Source: Oenococcus sp. UCMA 16435 | Lineage (GTDB): Bacteria > Bacillota > Bacilli > Lactobacillales > Lactobacillaceae | Reading direction: 5' to 3' | DNA length: 64,000 bases | Assembly: GCA_004010835.2 (NCBI GenBank) | Contig: CP030868.2 | Span: 682,001 to 746,000 of the forward strand | Part shown: positions 18,463-26,969 of the stretch, in pieces | How the letters are laid out: each line of letters begins with the position of its first letter | Numbering within the stretch: position 1 is the first letter of the stretch | Notes under the pieces: generated by a model | Told to the model about the DNA's origin: nothing | Database searches by the model: none | What the model saw: the letters and a program-made list of their open reading frames with translations, nothing else | Made by a program: the position numbers and the translations under genes

Positions 18463-18936
18463 TTAATAAATCGAACCCAAGTATACGGATTTGGGATAAA
18501 AAGTTTTCATATTTTCCCATTGAACAATAAATAAATCGGCAAACTTGTAAACCAGTTTCCCAGTTAATGTTGGGGAATCACTTTTTGCATAGCTCTCAAT
18601 AAAAATAATTTTCTTACCCATTATTTTGCCAATGAAGAGAAATGGAAAAGAAGCCATAGCGCCAGTAGAAATAATGCAAATGGGTTTCTCGTGAACAATT
18701 ATCCCAATTGCTCTTAACATTCCAAAAATTATCTTGAATATGAAGAAAATATCTCTTCTATTGATCTGGGGAACAAATAAAATTTTATCATCATTACCAA
18801 CAGCATAAGGAACCTTTTCAGTAACAAACTTAATATTAAATTTATTATTAAGTTTCTTTAACATTAACAACTGTTCAAAATGTCCACCAGATGATGAAAC
18901 CAGCAATATTTTCTTTTTATTTTCCATACAACTCAT
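18463..18936 (-). CDS. pssD: PssD/Alg14-like glycosyltransferase membrane subunit
   Basis: 157 residues of the Alg14/EpsE type: KKILLVSSSGGHFEQLLML near the N-terminus, then KPICIISTGAMASFPFLFIG and IFIESYAKSDSPTLTGKLVY, all characteristic. It anchors the PssE partner at the membrane and supplies the acceptor half of the active site. ATG at 18936 has AAGGAGAG 11 nt upstream. First of the AT-rich, sugar-specific genes after the priming transferase. Confidence 0.88.
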   Translation of the reverse strand: MSCMENKKKILLVSSSGGHFEQLLMLKKLNNKFNIKFVTEKVPYAVGNDDKILFVPQINRRDIFFIFKIIFGMLRAIGIIVHEKPICIISTGAMASFPFLFIGKIMGKKIIFIESYAKSDSPTLTGKLVYKFADLFIVQWENMKTFYPKSVYLGSIY

Positions 18937-19041
18937 TATTTTGAATTCTCTCCTTTTAACAGAATGTGCATACTTCTATGAGATTAGTAATTAATTATGA
19001 AAATTATTTTTAAAAAGTTTCTAATCTTAAACTGCATTCTA

Positions 19042-19710
19042 CTAATAAGCTCCCGGATCTTCACTAAACAGCACTATCCCAATCGTCTTAAAACAGATTT
19101 TTAAGTCCATTTTAATTGATCGTTCTTCTATGTATCGCAAATCCAATTTGATCATATCGGCAAAATCAAGATTCGACCTGCCGGATACCTGCCAAAGCCC
19201 AGAAATTCCTGGCTTAACCAACAAACGCTGCTTATCATGTTCCGAGTATTGAGTTAATTCCCTTTTAAGACATGGACGCGGTCCAACTAAGGACATTTCG
19301 CCCTTAACAACATTCCAGAATTGTGGCAATTCATCCAAGGAATAATGACGGATTTTTCGGCCAATTTCTGTCACCCGCGGATCCTCTTTGATTTTAAACA
19401 TGCCACCATGCAATTCATTTTTCTCTAATAACGTATCTTTTAATTCATCGGCATTCGGTACCATACTACGTAATTTATACATTATAAACGGCTTACTGTT
19501 TTTCCCAATTCGCTCCTGGGCATAAAAAATTGGTCCACCGTCCTTTTTAATTCGAATTGCCAAAAAAATAATTGGAATCGCACTGAGAATCAAGCCAAAA
19601 CAACCACCTAAAATGTCCATGATTCTTTTGTTCACACAATAAAAGGAGGATTTACGATGAAATCCGTTAAAATTATTCTCGTTGCACTCATCAAATCTCA
19701 TCGTCTTCAT
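19042..19710 (-). CDS. priming sugar-phosphate transferase (undecaprenyl-phosphate)
   Basis: Polyprenyl-phosphate hexose-1-phosphate transferase of the short, PglC-like type (222 residues). One N-terminal membrane helix (IMDILGGCFGLILSAIPIIF) is followed by the catalytic domain: ERIGKNSKPFIMYKLRSM, DELPQFWNVVKGEMSLVGPRP and LVKPGISGLWQVSGRSN. It starts each EPS unit by placing a hexose-1-phosphate, commonly glucose or galactose, on undecaprenyl phosphate. GGGGA lies 9 nt before the ATG. It is the last gene of the less AT-rich, conserved 5' part of the operon. Confidence 0.93.
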   Translation of the reverse strand: MKTMRFDECNENNFNGFHRKSSFYCVNKRIMDILGGCFGLILSAIPIIFLAIRIKKDGGPIFYAQERIGKNSKPFIMYKLRSMVPNADELKDTLLEKNELHGGMFKIKEDPRVTEIGRKIRHYSLDELPQFWNVVKGEMSLVGPRPCLKRELTQYSEHDKQRLLVKPGISGLWQVSGRSNLDFADMIKLDLRYIEERSIKMDLKICFKTIGIVLFSEDPGAY

Positions 19711-19733
19711 TAATAACTATCCCCTATTACTAA

Positions 19734-21542
19734 CTAGAATTCTTGAATCGTCGTACCGTCAACCGGCTCTCCATTAACAATTCGAACCGCATTTTGTTTG
19801 ATAATATTTGCCTTTCCTCCGCCAATCAATTTAGCAGCAATTGAATAAGCATCCGCTAAATGATAATGCTGATCACTAGTAATTCCATGAGTCTCGCTGG
19901 CAATCGTTGTCACAAATCCTCGTCGCAGCATTGTCAATGAAAAATCAGCAATTTGTTTACCAAAGAAACCGTTAATTGAAGAACTGGTTACTTGAAATAA
20001 CGCTCCCTGCCTTGCCAATCGATTCAATTCTTTTGGATCATTTAAAAAGGACAGATTACGTTCCGGGTGAGCAATTATCACCGTAATAGCATGTTCTCTC
20101 AATTTACTAATCACCTGATTAATAATTTCAGGAATGGAATTATTAGGCAATTCAATCAACATATATTTTTTTGAGTTTGCCAATGTTAAGAGGCGCCCCT
20201 GATCAAAAGCTGTCAGAAATTGATCAGAAAGGCGGATTTCCTGACCCGGTAGGATTTTAAGATCAATCTGGGATCTCTTTAAGACGCCATTAAAATCTTC
20301 AACATCCGACAAAACTTTATCAGCATCATTTATATAGCGGCCGTCCATTTGATTGGGAGTAGCAATAATTGTATGAATTCCTTCTCTAACCGCTTCCTTG
20401 GCTAATTGCAAAGAGGTCGTCATTGAATCAGAACCATCATCGGATCTTGGAAGCAGATGAGCATGAATATCAACCAAAGGAATTTCTTGAGTATTGTTAG
20501 GTCCAGGTTTGTCAGTATGCTTGGAAGTCTCTGATTTCTCAGATTCACCACTTGTGTAACTAAAACTTGACCAAGAAGGCTTAGGATTTTTTACTTGAGA
20601 TGCCTTTGGAGCTTCTGCAACGGTTTCTTTATCAAAAATATGTGCTGTTTTAGCAGCTTGTATTTTTGAAGATGGCGAAGGTTTCCTCACGGGTTCTTCC
20701 TGCTTTAATTGTTCAGTATTTGTTGAACTAGTTGGTTGAACCTTCGTTTTCACTAGGGCAGAATGATTCGAAGTGTCTTTGGGAATATCTTCCGTTGTCA
20801 TAGCGTTGGTAGAAGTATAACCATAGCGGTAACCATATCCATAGCCTCTGTCAGCCCGCTGAGGATCCCTGGAAACAACCCCGAGGACATTCGCTTTGGC
20901 TAATTTAAGGATATGAGCAGCCGAAGCCATACTTTTTCTTTTAGTTTTGCCAAGCATGGCGGTTAAAACAACTCCGTCAGAACGCGGAATCAACGCCTGC
21001 GCATCAGGAACCAATAAAAGCGGCGTTGAATCGATCACAACCATTTCGAACTGTTCCTGCATCCAGGTGATAACTTTCAGCATCTTATCAGAAGACAATA
21101 ATTCCGAAGGATTAGGCGGCATCGGTCCGGAAGCCATCGCATAAAGATTGGGAACTTCAGTTGAATTGATTAAAGAAGCCGGTTGATCATGCATCGCCAA
21201 AACGGTCGTCAGCCCACGCTCATTGGAGATTGAAAAAGTCTTGTGAACAGTTGGCCGACGAAGATCAGCATCTAACAAAAGAACCCGTTTACCATTTTGA
21301 GCCCAGGCAACTGCTAAATTTTGAGCAACGGTCGATTTACCATCAGACATTTCCGCACTCGTAAAAAGAACCGTTTTAAAACTTTTCAACGAAGCTGCCG
21401 CAAAATCAATATTGGCCCGGAGAACCCTGAATTGTTCAGCAACAACATCTTGTGGGTCCTGAACAGTAACCAAGGGAATTCCATAACGAGAAGACCTTAA
21501 ATCGTTTGTTGATAATTTTTGAGGATTTTTCTTTGAAAACAT
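19734..21542 (-). CDS. fused EPS tyrosine kinase (Wze/CpsD) and PHP phosphatase (Wzb/CpsB)
   Basis: One 602-residue frame joins two normally separate regulators. Residues 1-242 are a bacterial tyrosine kinase: Walker A TSAEMSDGKST (61-71), Walker A' VLLLDADLRRPT, Walker B VVIDSTP, and a Tyr cluster of five tyrosines at 234-242 that is normally the extreme C-terminus. A Ser/Thr/Pro/Lys-rich linker (about 243-353) follows. From 354 onward is a PHP-type CpsB/YwqE phosphatase with DIHAHLLPRSDDGSDS, a GQEIRL motif and IAHPERN. The kinase works with Wzd to control chain length; the phosphatase resets it. AGGAG precedes the ATG and it lies 3 bp after wzd. Confidence 0.92.
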   Translation of the reverse strand: MFSKKNPQKLSTNDLRSSRYGIPLVTVQDPQDVVAEQFRVLRANIDFAAASLKSFKTVLFTSAEMSDGKSTVAQNLAVAWAQNGKRVLLLDADLRRPTVHKTFSISNERGLTTVLAMHDQPASLINSTEVPNLYAMASGPMPPNPSELLSSDKMLKVITWMQEQFEMVVIDSTPLLLVPDAQALIPRSDGVVLTAMLGKTKRKSMASAAHILKLAKANVLGVVSRDPQRADRGYGYGYRYGYTSTNAMTTEDIPKDTSNHSALVKTKVQPTSSTNTEQLKQEEPVRKPSPSSKIQAAKTAHIFDKETVAEAPKASQVKNPKPSWSSFSYTSGESEKSETSKHTDKPGPNNTQEIPLVDIHAHLLPRSDDGSDSMTTSLQLAKEAVREGIHTIIATPNQMDGRYINDADKVLSDVEDFNGVLKRSQIDLKILPGQEIRLSDQFLTAFDQGRLLTLANSKKYMLIELPNNSIPEIINQVISKLREHAITVIIAHPERNLSFLNDPKELNRLARQGALFQVTSSSINGFFGKQIADFSLTMLRRGFVTTIASETHGITSDQHYHLADAYSIAAKLIGGGKANIIKQNAVRIVNGEPVDGTTIQEF

Positions 21543-21545
21543 TAA

Positions 21546-22244
21546 TTACTTTCTCCTTTTATGAAAGGCTGCATAATTAACAGTCCCAAGATTATTAAAA
21601 CCAAGCTGACCGATATAGTCAGTTTCGCGATAAGTATTGTCGGAAAGTTCCCTAATTAAGACATAAGCAACTGCCAAAAAGCCGCCAATAAGAAAGCCAG
21701 CCAAAGAGAACAACTTAGTATTTGGAAAAACCGGGGTGTTGTTTATAATCCCACTAGAAACAACCGTTACGTTAGAAATTGATTTGCCCATTAAGCTAAC
21801 AGCTTCATTTTTGAAAACCGAAGCAGTCGTATTAGCAATCTCTTTAGCTTCTTGTGAACTGGTCGAGCGAACAGCAATTGAAAAGATTTGGGAATTAGTC
21901 GTGCTGGAAACAGTGATCATTTTTGTTAAAGAGGTTGAGGTTAAACTTGGATAAGTCGATTTCAGTTCTTTGGCAACTTTATTTAAAATTACCGGGCGAG
22001 TAATAAGATCCTTATAGGTATAAATAAGTTGAACATCGGCCTGTTCATCGCTCAGGGCCGTCGTTGCCGTATCATCCTGACTGCGGTTAACCAGTATGGC
22101 AGCGGTCGACTGATATTTTGGTGCAATCACAAATTTGCAAATTGCAAAAGCCACAATCGCAAAAATAAGTGCCGAAAAAAGCATAAAGAAAAAGTTCTTC
22201 TTAAACAGTTCCCAAAGGCGTTGATAAGAAATCGTTGTATCCAT
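21546..22244 (-). CDS. wzd: EPS chain-length regulator and kinase activator (Wzd/CpsC)
   Basis: 232 residues of the Wzz/CpsC family. Two membrane helices, near residues 18-40 and 178-198, flank an extracellular domain; YQSTAAILVNRSQ after the first helix and a proline-bearing FPNTKLFSLAGFLIGG entering the second are typical. The short cytosolic C-terminus would contact and activate the kinase domain encoded 3 bp downstream. AGGAGATTAA precedes the ATG. It is the first gene of the leftward operon, so its upstream region should hold the main EPS promoter. Confidence 0.92.
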   Translation of the reverse strand: MDTTISYQRLWELFKKNFFFMLFSALIFAIVAFAICKFVIAPKYQSTAAILVNRSQDDTATTALSDEQADVQLIYTYKDLITRPVILNKVAKELKSTYPSLTSTSLTKMITVSSTTNSQIFSIAVRSTSSQEAKEIANTTASVFKNEAVSLMGKSISNVTVVSSGIINNTPVFPNTKLFSLAGFLIGGFLAVAYVLIRELSDNTYRETDYIGQLGFNNLGTVNYAAFHKRRK

Positions 22245-22276
22245 TTAATCTCCTAAAAATATACTTCAATATTAGT

Positions 22277-22308
22277 CACCTAATATAAGGATATCGTCCA
22301 CTTAATAT
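22277..22308. promoter_or_regulatory. direct repeat CAC(C/T)TAATAT, candidate AraC-type operator
   Basis: CACCTAATAT (22277-22286) and CACTTAATAT (22299-22308) are repeated in the same orientation exactly 22 bp apart, two helical turns, in the 79-bp gap between wzd and the divergent araC-type gene. Read leftward, the first copy overlaps a TATATT -10 candidate (22282-22287) and the second covers the -35 position, which has no good -35 hexamer. Spacing and orientation fit the two half-sites of an AraC-family protein. Binding is inferred. Confidence 0.45.
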
Positions 22309-22323
22309 TATCACGTTTGACAT

Positions 22324-23523
22324 TTGATAAAGAAGAAGATAATTTATCATTCGGTTACATTAATTACAAAAGATAAAATTATTTTATCAAGCGGATATAA
22401 TAAAAAAGATATGTATAAAGACGAGTTAGCTTTTTTAGAAAAAACGGCCTCGGTAGATATTTTTCTATACAACAAAAAAGGTATCCAAACAATCTTGGAA
22501 AATCCCAAACACTATAACCATGGATTAATGATCAGAGCCAGTAAATTATCAAAGGAAGGATTTTATTCTTTAGTTAAATATAATGTCGGCTATATGTTGC
22601 TGGTTCCACTGGAAAAAGATGAAGGACTTATATTATCGCCAAAAATTGATAGTCTGAATAATTCCGAAAGCAGTTTTTCGAACATAGACTTTATTAATCA
22701 TTCGACAAGTTTGGCTAAGCTAAGTTATTTTTTGTACAAAAAAGAATCTGCTCCAAATTGGAATTTAATTATCTATAATTTAAACGAAATCAGTGATTCG
22801 ATTCAACAAATCAAACCGGTCGAAAATCTGCATAATTTTCATCGTTATGCAAATAAAATGGTTGATTGTATTTCAAAGCTGGATGAAAAAAATTTCAAAA
22901 AGTACATCATCCAAATGAAAAAATGCAAAGTCTTCGGCGATGCCCTTACGACCAGCAATGTAATCCGAGGTGAAAAAGATATCTTAATAGATATAATCAG
23001 CAAGCTAACCGACAGAGCAGAAAAAGATGGTTTGCCATTTGAAAAAGTTATTTTTTTGCAATCCGTTACTGTGCAAAAAATAGAATTACAAACGAACATC
23101 TTGAATTTTGACGGCTGGTTGGAAGAAATTCCATATGCGTATTTTAATGAATTAAAAAAATGGCGGGAGAACTTATTTATCGATAATGCGGATAAAATTG
23201 AACGCTATCTCAAACTCCATTCGAGAGAAAACATTAAATTGAAAGATGTTGCCAATGAATTAGAGATTTCCGAACAAAAATTGAATCCGACCTTTAAAAA
23301 GAAATACGAAACAACCATCAAAAAGTATTTGACACAATTAAAAATTGCTGATGCTAAAGAACTATTGAAGACAACACAATTAAAAATTCGAGACATATCC
23401 GAGTATCTATCTTTTGTTGACGAAAGCTACTTTATCTCAACCTTCAATAAATTATGTGGAATCACGCCTTCCAAATATCGACAAAACCATATCGAAGAAT
23501 TTTTAGCCAATAAAAATAAATAG
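22324..23523 (+). CDS. AraC-family transcriptional regulator
   Basis: 399 residues. The C-terminal 100 form a two-helix-turn-helix AraC domain: IKLKDVANELEISEQKLNPT is the first, and KIRDISEYLSFVDESYFIST followed by FNKLCGITPSKYR is the second with the family signature. The N-terminal 290 residues are an effector or dimerisation region I cannot assign; no membrane segment. The start is uncertain: TTG 22324 has no clear ribosome site, and the first ATG is at 22411. It is divergent from the EPS operon with a shared 79-bp gap, so direct control of EPS synthesis is likely. Confidence 0.85.
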   Translation: MIKKKIIYHSVTLITKDKIILSSGYNKKDMYKDELAFLEKTASVDIFLYNKKGIQTILENPKHYNHGLMIRASKLSKEGFYSLVKYNVGYMLLVPLEKDEGLILSPKIDSLNNSESSFSNIDFINHSTSLAKLSYFLYKKESAPNWNLIIYNLNEISDSIQQIKPVENLHNFHRYANKMVDCISKLDEKNFKKYIIQMKKCKVFGDALTTSNVIRGEKDILIDIISKLTDRAEKDGLPFEKVIFLQSVTVQKIELQTNILNFDGWLEEIPYAYFNELKKWRENLFIDNADKIERYLKLHSRENIKLKDVANELEISEQKLNPTFKKKYETTIKKYLTQLKIADAKELLKTTQLKIRDISEYLSFVDESYFISTFNKLCGITPSKYRQNHIEEFLANKNK

Positions 23524-23561
23524 AAAAATTATGGATTTTTTTGTTGAACTCTTAAGCTAAC

Positions 23562-25025
23562 TCAAAAAATCGTCGGATGGAGAAAATGGAATAAATTATG
23601 TTTTTCAAACAAACGGCCAATTCTTAAGAGATCGATTTCGCGACCCTTTGCCGCCTGAAACTGGATTCCCAGTGGCAAGCCGTTCTTCGTCAAGTGAGTA
23701 GGCAAAGAAATAGCTGGCTCACCGGTCAGATTAGCCTGTTGAGTGAAAGGGCTCAATGCCAAACTTGGCAAAAAAGCATCATAAATCAATTGCTGACGTT
23801 CAGCTGCATTTAAAGAAGTTACTTGTTTCATCTGATCAATTAATTCCGAACCAATCAGCTGGTCCGTCAACTTGGGCGCTGGATAGGCAGTTGTCGGTGT
23901 CAGGTAAAGATCATAATCTTGGTGGAACTGATTCATTTGATAACTAGCTATGTCCCATTTGCTAAGGGCCTGGCTGTATTCTCCAGCCTTGACAAGCTTG
24001 CCGGCCTGATAAATCACCCAGGACATCAGTTCCATATCCTGAATATTTGTGGGCCGTCCAATTCCTTTTTCAATATCGGCGAACATCGCTGCCGTCTCGC
24101 CAGCGTTCATTAGATAATAAAGCCGCATGATTTCTTTGCCATCTAACGGATTTTCCCGTTCTTCGACATGAAAACCTTCCGACCTAAGAAAATCAACAGC
24201 GTCATCGACAGCTGTTTTCGCTTCATCGCTAACTTCTGTACCAACTGGAGATTTAGTCGTATAAGCAATTGTCAGATTACGGCCCAGCTTATCCATATTG
24301 GCAAAAAATCCCGGTTCATAGAGCGGCGTAGTAAAAGCAGCAGCTGGTTGAACAACCTGAAGCGCATCAAGTAAATGGGCATTATCCCGAATCGAACGCG
24401 TCAAGGCAAAACTGATTGAAGCTCCCTGCCAAGTCCGCCAGTCAGTCGGGCCGACCGGAATTCGTCCACGCGTTGGTTTTAGTCCAATCAAAGAAGAAAA
24501 GGAGGACGGAATTCGAATCGAACCGCCGCCATCGCTGCCACTGGCAATACTAACGAAATCAGCTGCCATGCTGCTGGCTGCTCCTCCCGAAGAACCACCC
24601 GAATAATAGTCAAGATTCCAGGGATTGCGCGTCGATCCGTAAAGAGTCGGATCGGTGATATTTTTAAAACCAAATTCCGGAGCATTTGTTTGGCCAATCA
24701 CGATAAAGCCGGCTTTTTGCAGAGCTTGAACATAAAAATCAGTCTGGTCGGCAACGGTATTCTTTAACAAACGAGAACTGGCAGTCGCCGGTTCGTCAGT
24801 CAGTCTTTGACCAAGCCCTTTTAATAGAATCGGGACACCCAAAAAAGGCTGGCCGTGATCAACCAATTGTTGGGCTTCCTTTAATGCTTTGTCGGATCGT
24901 AAATAAGTAACCGCATTAAGTTTAGAATTGCCCTGCTCGATTCTACTTAAAGCCGCCTCGACTAAACCACTGCTGCTGACAGCTCCCTTTCTAACCAATT
25001 CCGATTGTCTGCTTGCATCTTCCAT
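23562..25025 (-). CDS. amidase signature family enzyme
   Basis: 487 residues with the Ser-cisSer-Lys triad region: catalytic Lys in GVPILLKGLGQ, and the Gly/Ser-rich signature YSGGSSGGAASSMAADFV followed by SDGGGSIRIPSSFSSLIGLK. It hydrolyses an amide bond; as a free-standing gene without gatB/gatC nearby it is probably a general amidase rather than the tRNA amidotransferase subunit. GGAG lies 7 nt before the ATG. It converges with the AraC gene, 38 bp apart. Confidence 0.88.
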   Translation of the reverse strand: MEDASRQSELVRKGAVSSSGLVEAALSRIEQGNSKLNAVTYLRSDKALKEAQQLVDHGQPFLGVPILLKGLGQRLTDEPATASSRLLKNTVADQTDFYVQALQKAGFIVIGQTNAPEFGFKNITDPTLYGSTRNPWNLDYYSGGSSGGAASSMAADFVSIASGSDGGGSIRIPSSFSSLIGLKPTRGRIPVGPTDWRTWQGASISFALTRSIRDNAHLLDALQVVQPAAAFTTPLYEPGFFANMDKLGRNLTIAYTTKSPVGTEVSDEAKTAVDDAVDFLRSEGFHVEERENPLDGKEIMRLYYLMNAGETAAMFADIEKGIGRPTNIQDMELMSWVIYQAGKLVKAGEYSQALSKWDIASYQMNQFHQDYDLYLTPTTAYPAPKLTDQLIGSELIDQMKQVTSLNAAERQQLIYDAFLPSLALSPFTQQANLTGEPAISLPTHLTKNGLPLGIQFQAAKGREIDLLRIGRLFEKHNLFHFLHPTIF

Positions 25026-25106
25026 TTTTGGTCTCCTGAATTTTTAAAAATATCTTCCTATTAATTTTAAATTGAACTAATGGTATATAGCAAACCCAGT
25101 CTTTTT

Positions 25107-25148
25107 TAATAAAAAAAAAACAATCAAGCAGGCAGCCTAATTGTTCTT
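25107..25148 (-). terminator. probable terminator of the serine hydrolase gene
   Basis: On the minus strand AACAAT...GGC/GCC...ATTGTT folds around the stop codon and is followed by a run of ten T residues. Confidence 0.5.
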
Positions 25149-26060
25149 GTCTTTAGGAATAATATAACCGGCAATCTTGCTGACAAGCGTTTCGCCGCTG
25201 TCCTGGTCGGTGTTATTCTCCGTCAAAATTGCCACCAAGTAACGTTCGTGATCAGAATAACCGATTGTGTTAACGTGCCAAGTACCATTATCGGCATTTA
25301 ACCAACCGTTTTTAAAAGCCGGATCTTTCATCACGCCAATCCCAAAACGCTGGCTCGAGGTAATATTGGACATCAGGTTCAAGATATAATCCTTATCACT
25401 GGTTGACATCGTCAAAATATATTTCAATAATTTTATTTGATCAGAAGCTGTAGAAGTCGATAAACCAAAACCTTCGGTGTTGGCAACCGTTGAAGTCATT
25501 CCCAAATTCTTCCACAAGGCTTCAAGGGCCGGATAACCACCAATATCGTCAAACAAGTCGATTGCTGATTGATTATCGGATATCTCGACCATTTCCGTAG
25601 CGATATCATTCAAATCACCAGTCAAAGGACCATCATTCTTCACTATCTGGGTTAAAATCGAAGCCTTAACGGAACTGGCAAGCCAAAAGTCTTTGCCACC
25701 ATTTGAATAAGTTAATTTAGCGCCGGTTTTAGTATCCAAAACATAGACATTAGCTTTAGAATCCCCGACAACGGCATTGATCTTCTTTGTAAATTCAGAC
25801 TGAGAAATCATTGGGCTGGAAATCGTCTTAGTCGATGTCTTTGTGCTGCTGCTAGAACTAGTAGTTTTTTTATCAAGTATTTTATCTATACCATCTTCAA
25901 CATCCGATTGAATAGTTTCCAAAGAGCTCCTTTTCGAATCCGAATCGGTCGTCTTACCACTAATATGGTCGCTCCAAACAAAAAAGATCAAGCAAACCAC
26001 TACAAGAGAAAAAAATATTAAAAACAGCCTCTTACTTCTCATTAGTATATATAGTAACAA
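25137..26060 (-). CDS. class A beta-lactamase-like serine hydrolase, membrane-anchored
   Basis: An N-terminal hydrophobic helix (LFLIFFSLVVVCLIFFVW) anchors the protein outside the cell; a Ser/Thr/Lys-rich linker (about residues 38-85) crosses the wall. The catalytic domain has SSVK (S-x-x-K), SDN in VEISDNQSAIDLF, and KNG in FKNGWL in the KTG position. The family includes beta-lactamases and related wall-acting hydrolases; substitution of KTG by KNG makes true beta-lactamase activity doubtful. Start is TTG 26060 or ATG 26042; neither has a good ribosome site. Follows degV on the same strand at 26 bp. Confidence 0.78.
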   Translation of the reverse strand: MLLYILMRSKRLFLIFFSLVVVCLIFFVWSDHISGKTTDSDSKRSSLETIQSDVEDGIDKILDKKTTSSSSSTKTSTKTISSPMISQSEFTKKINAVVGDSKANVYVLDTKTGAKLTYSNGGKDFWLASSVKASILTQIVKNDGPLTGDLNDIATEMVEISDNQSAIDLFDDIGGYPALEALWKNLGMTSTVANTEGFGLSTSTASDQIKLLKYILTMSTSDKDYILNLMSNITSSQRFGIGVMKDPAFKNGWLNADNGTWHVNTIGYSDHERYLVAILTENNTDQDSGETLVSKIAGYIIPKDKNN

Positions 26061-26086
26061 TTCAAAATTAAAATAATATTAATATT

Positions 26087-26968
26087 TTAATGATGGCGAG
26101 CGATATCTTTCCAATCATCCATATAAACGAAGCCAACCGCTTTCTCACCAGTGTGAACGCCGATCAATGGCCCGATCGGAATAAAATCAGTAAGCACATC
26201 GGGATATTTTGTATGAAAATCAGCCTGCCAATTTTCTGTCAAAGCCCGATTATTTGCATCGGCAAACAGTACTCGAATCGGTCGATCATAATCCGGGGCA
26301 TCGACGGCATACTGTTTTAAAAGCCAGTTCCAGGCGCGTTTCATCTGCCGTTCTTTACCAATTGCAACAATTTTTGATTCCTTATTAAAAACCAAAATCG
26401 GCTTGATATTCAATAAACCGGCGACCAAAGCCGCGCCGCCAGCCAAACGACCAGTCCGCTTCAAATGGCTTATATCGTCAACGACAATAAAAACTCTGGT
26501 CGAATCGCGAAGCAAAGCAACTTCTTTTAAAATTTTTTCACGTGGAAGACCTTGGGCCGAGAGTTCGGCTGCTAATAAAGCCTGTGCTCCGGAAACCATT
26601 AAAGTAAATTTAGAATCCCAAACTTGAATATCAAGTCCTTGATATTCGTTCGCTAAATTAACCGACATATTGTAAAAACCGGAAATTCCGCTAGCCATCG
26701 TCATTAAAATTGCTTGTCTATACCCATTGGCTTTAACTTGATCAAAGGTCTTCAAGACGTCAGCTGGGCTAGCCATCGAAGTCGAGGGCATGTTTTTAGC
26801 AGAGTTCATATCTTTAAAAAACTTGGTTGCCGAACTCCAATCGGAATCATATCTAATTCTGCCATTGAAAATAATTGGAGTCGGAATGACATAGATATCA
26901 TATTTTTGCTGATCTTCTTTAGGAATATAAAAAGAACTGTCGACGATCACCGCAACATTTTTTATCAT
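26087..26968 (-). CDS. degV: DegV family fatty acid-binding protein (second copy)
   Basis: 293 residues with the DegV pattern: VAVIVDSSFYIPKEDQ at the N-terminus, MPSTSMASPADVL, the helix after LMTMASGISGFYN, and the C-terminal LIGVHTGEKAVGFVY. DegV/FakB proteins bind a fatty acid and present it to the kinase FakA for incorporation into phospholipid; no fakA is in the window. It follows the first copy with one base between the genes, so the two are one transcript. The copies are similar throughout but clearly diverged. Confidence 0.9.
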   Translation of the reverse strand: MIKNVAVIVDSSFYIPKEDQQKYDIYVIPTPIIFNGRIRYDSDWSSATKFFKDMNSAKNMPSTSMASPADVLKTFDQVKANGYRQAILMTMASGISGFYNMSVNLANEYQGLDIQVWDSKFTLMVSGAQALLAAELSAQGLPREKILKEVALLRDSTRVFIVVDDISHLKRTGRLAGGAALVAGLLNIKPILVFNKESKIVAIGKERQMKRAWNWLLKQYAVDAPDYDRPIRVLFADANNRALTENWQADFHTKYPDVLTDFIPIGPLIGVHTGEKAVGFVYMDDWKDIARHH

Positions 26969-26969
26969 T

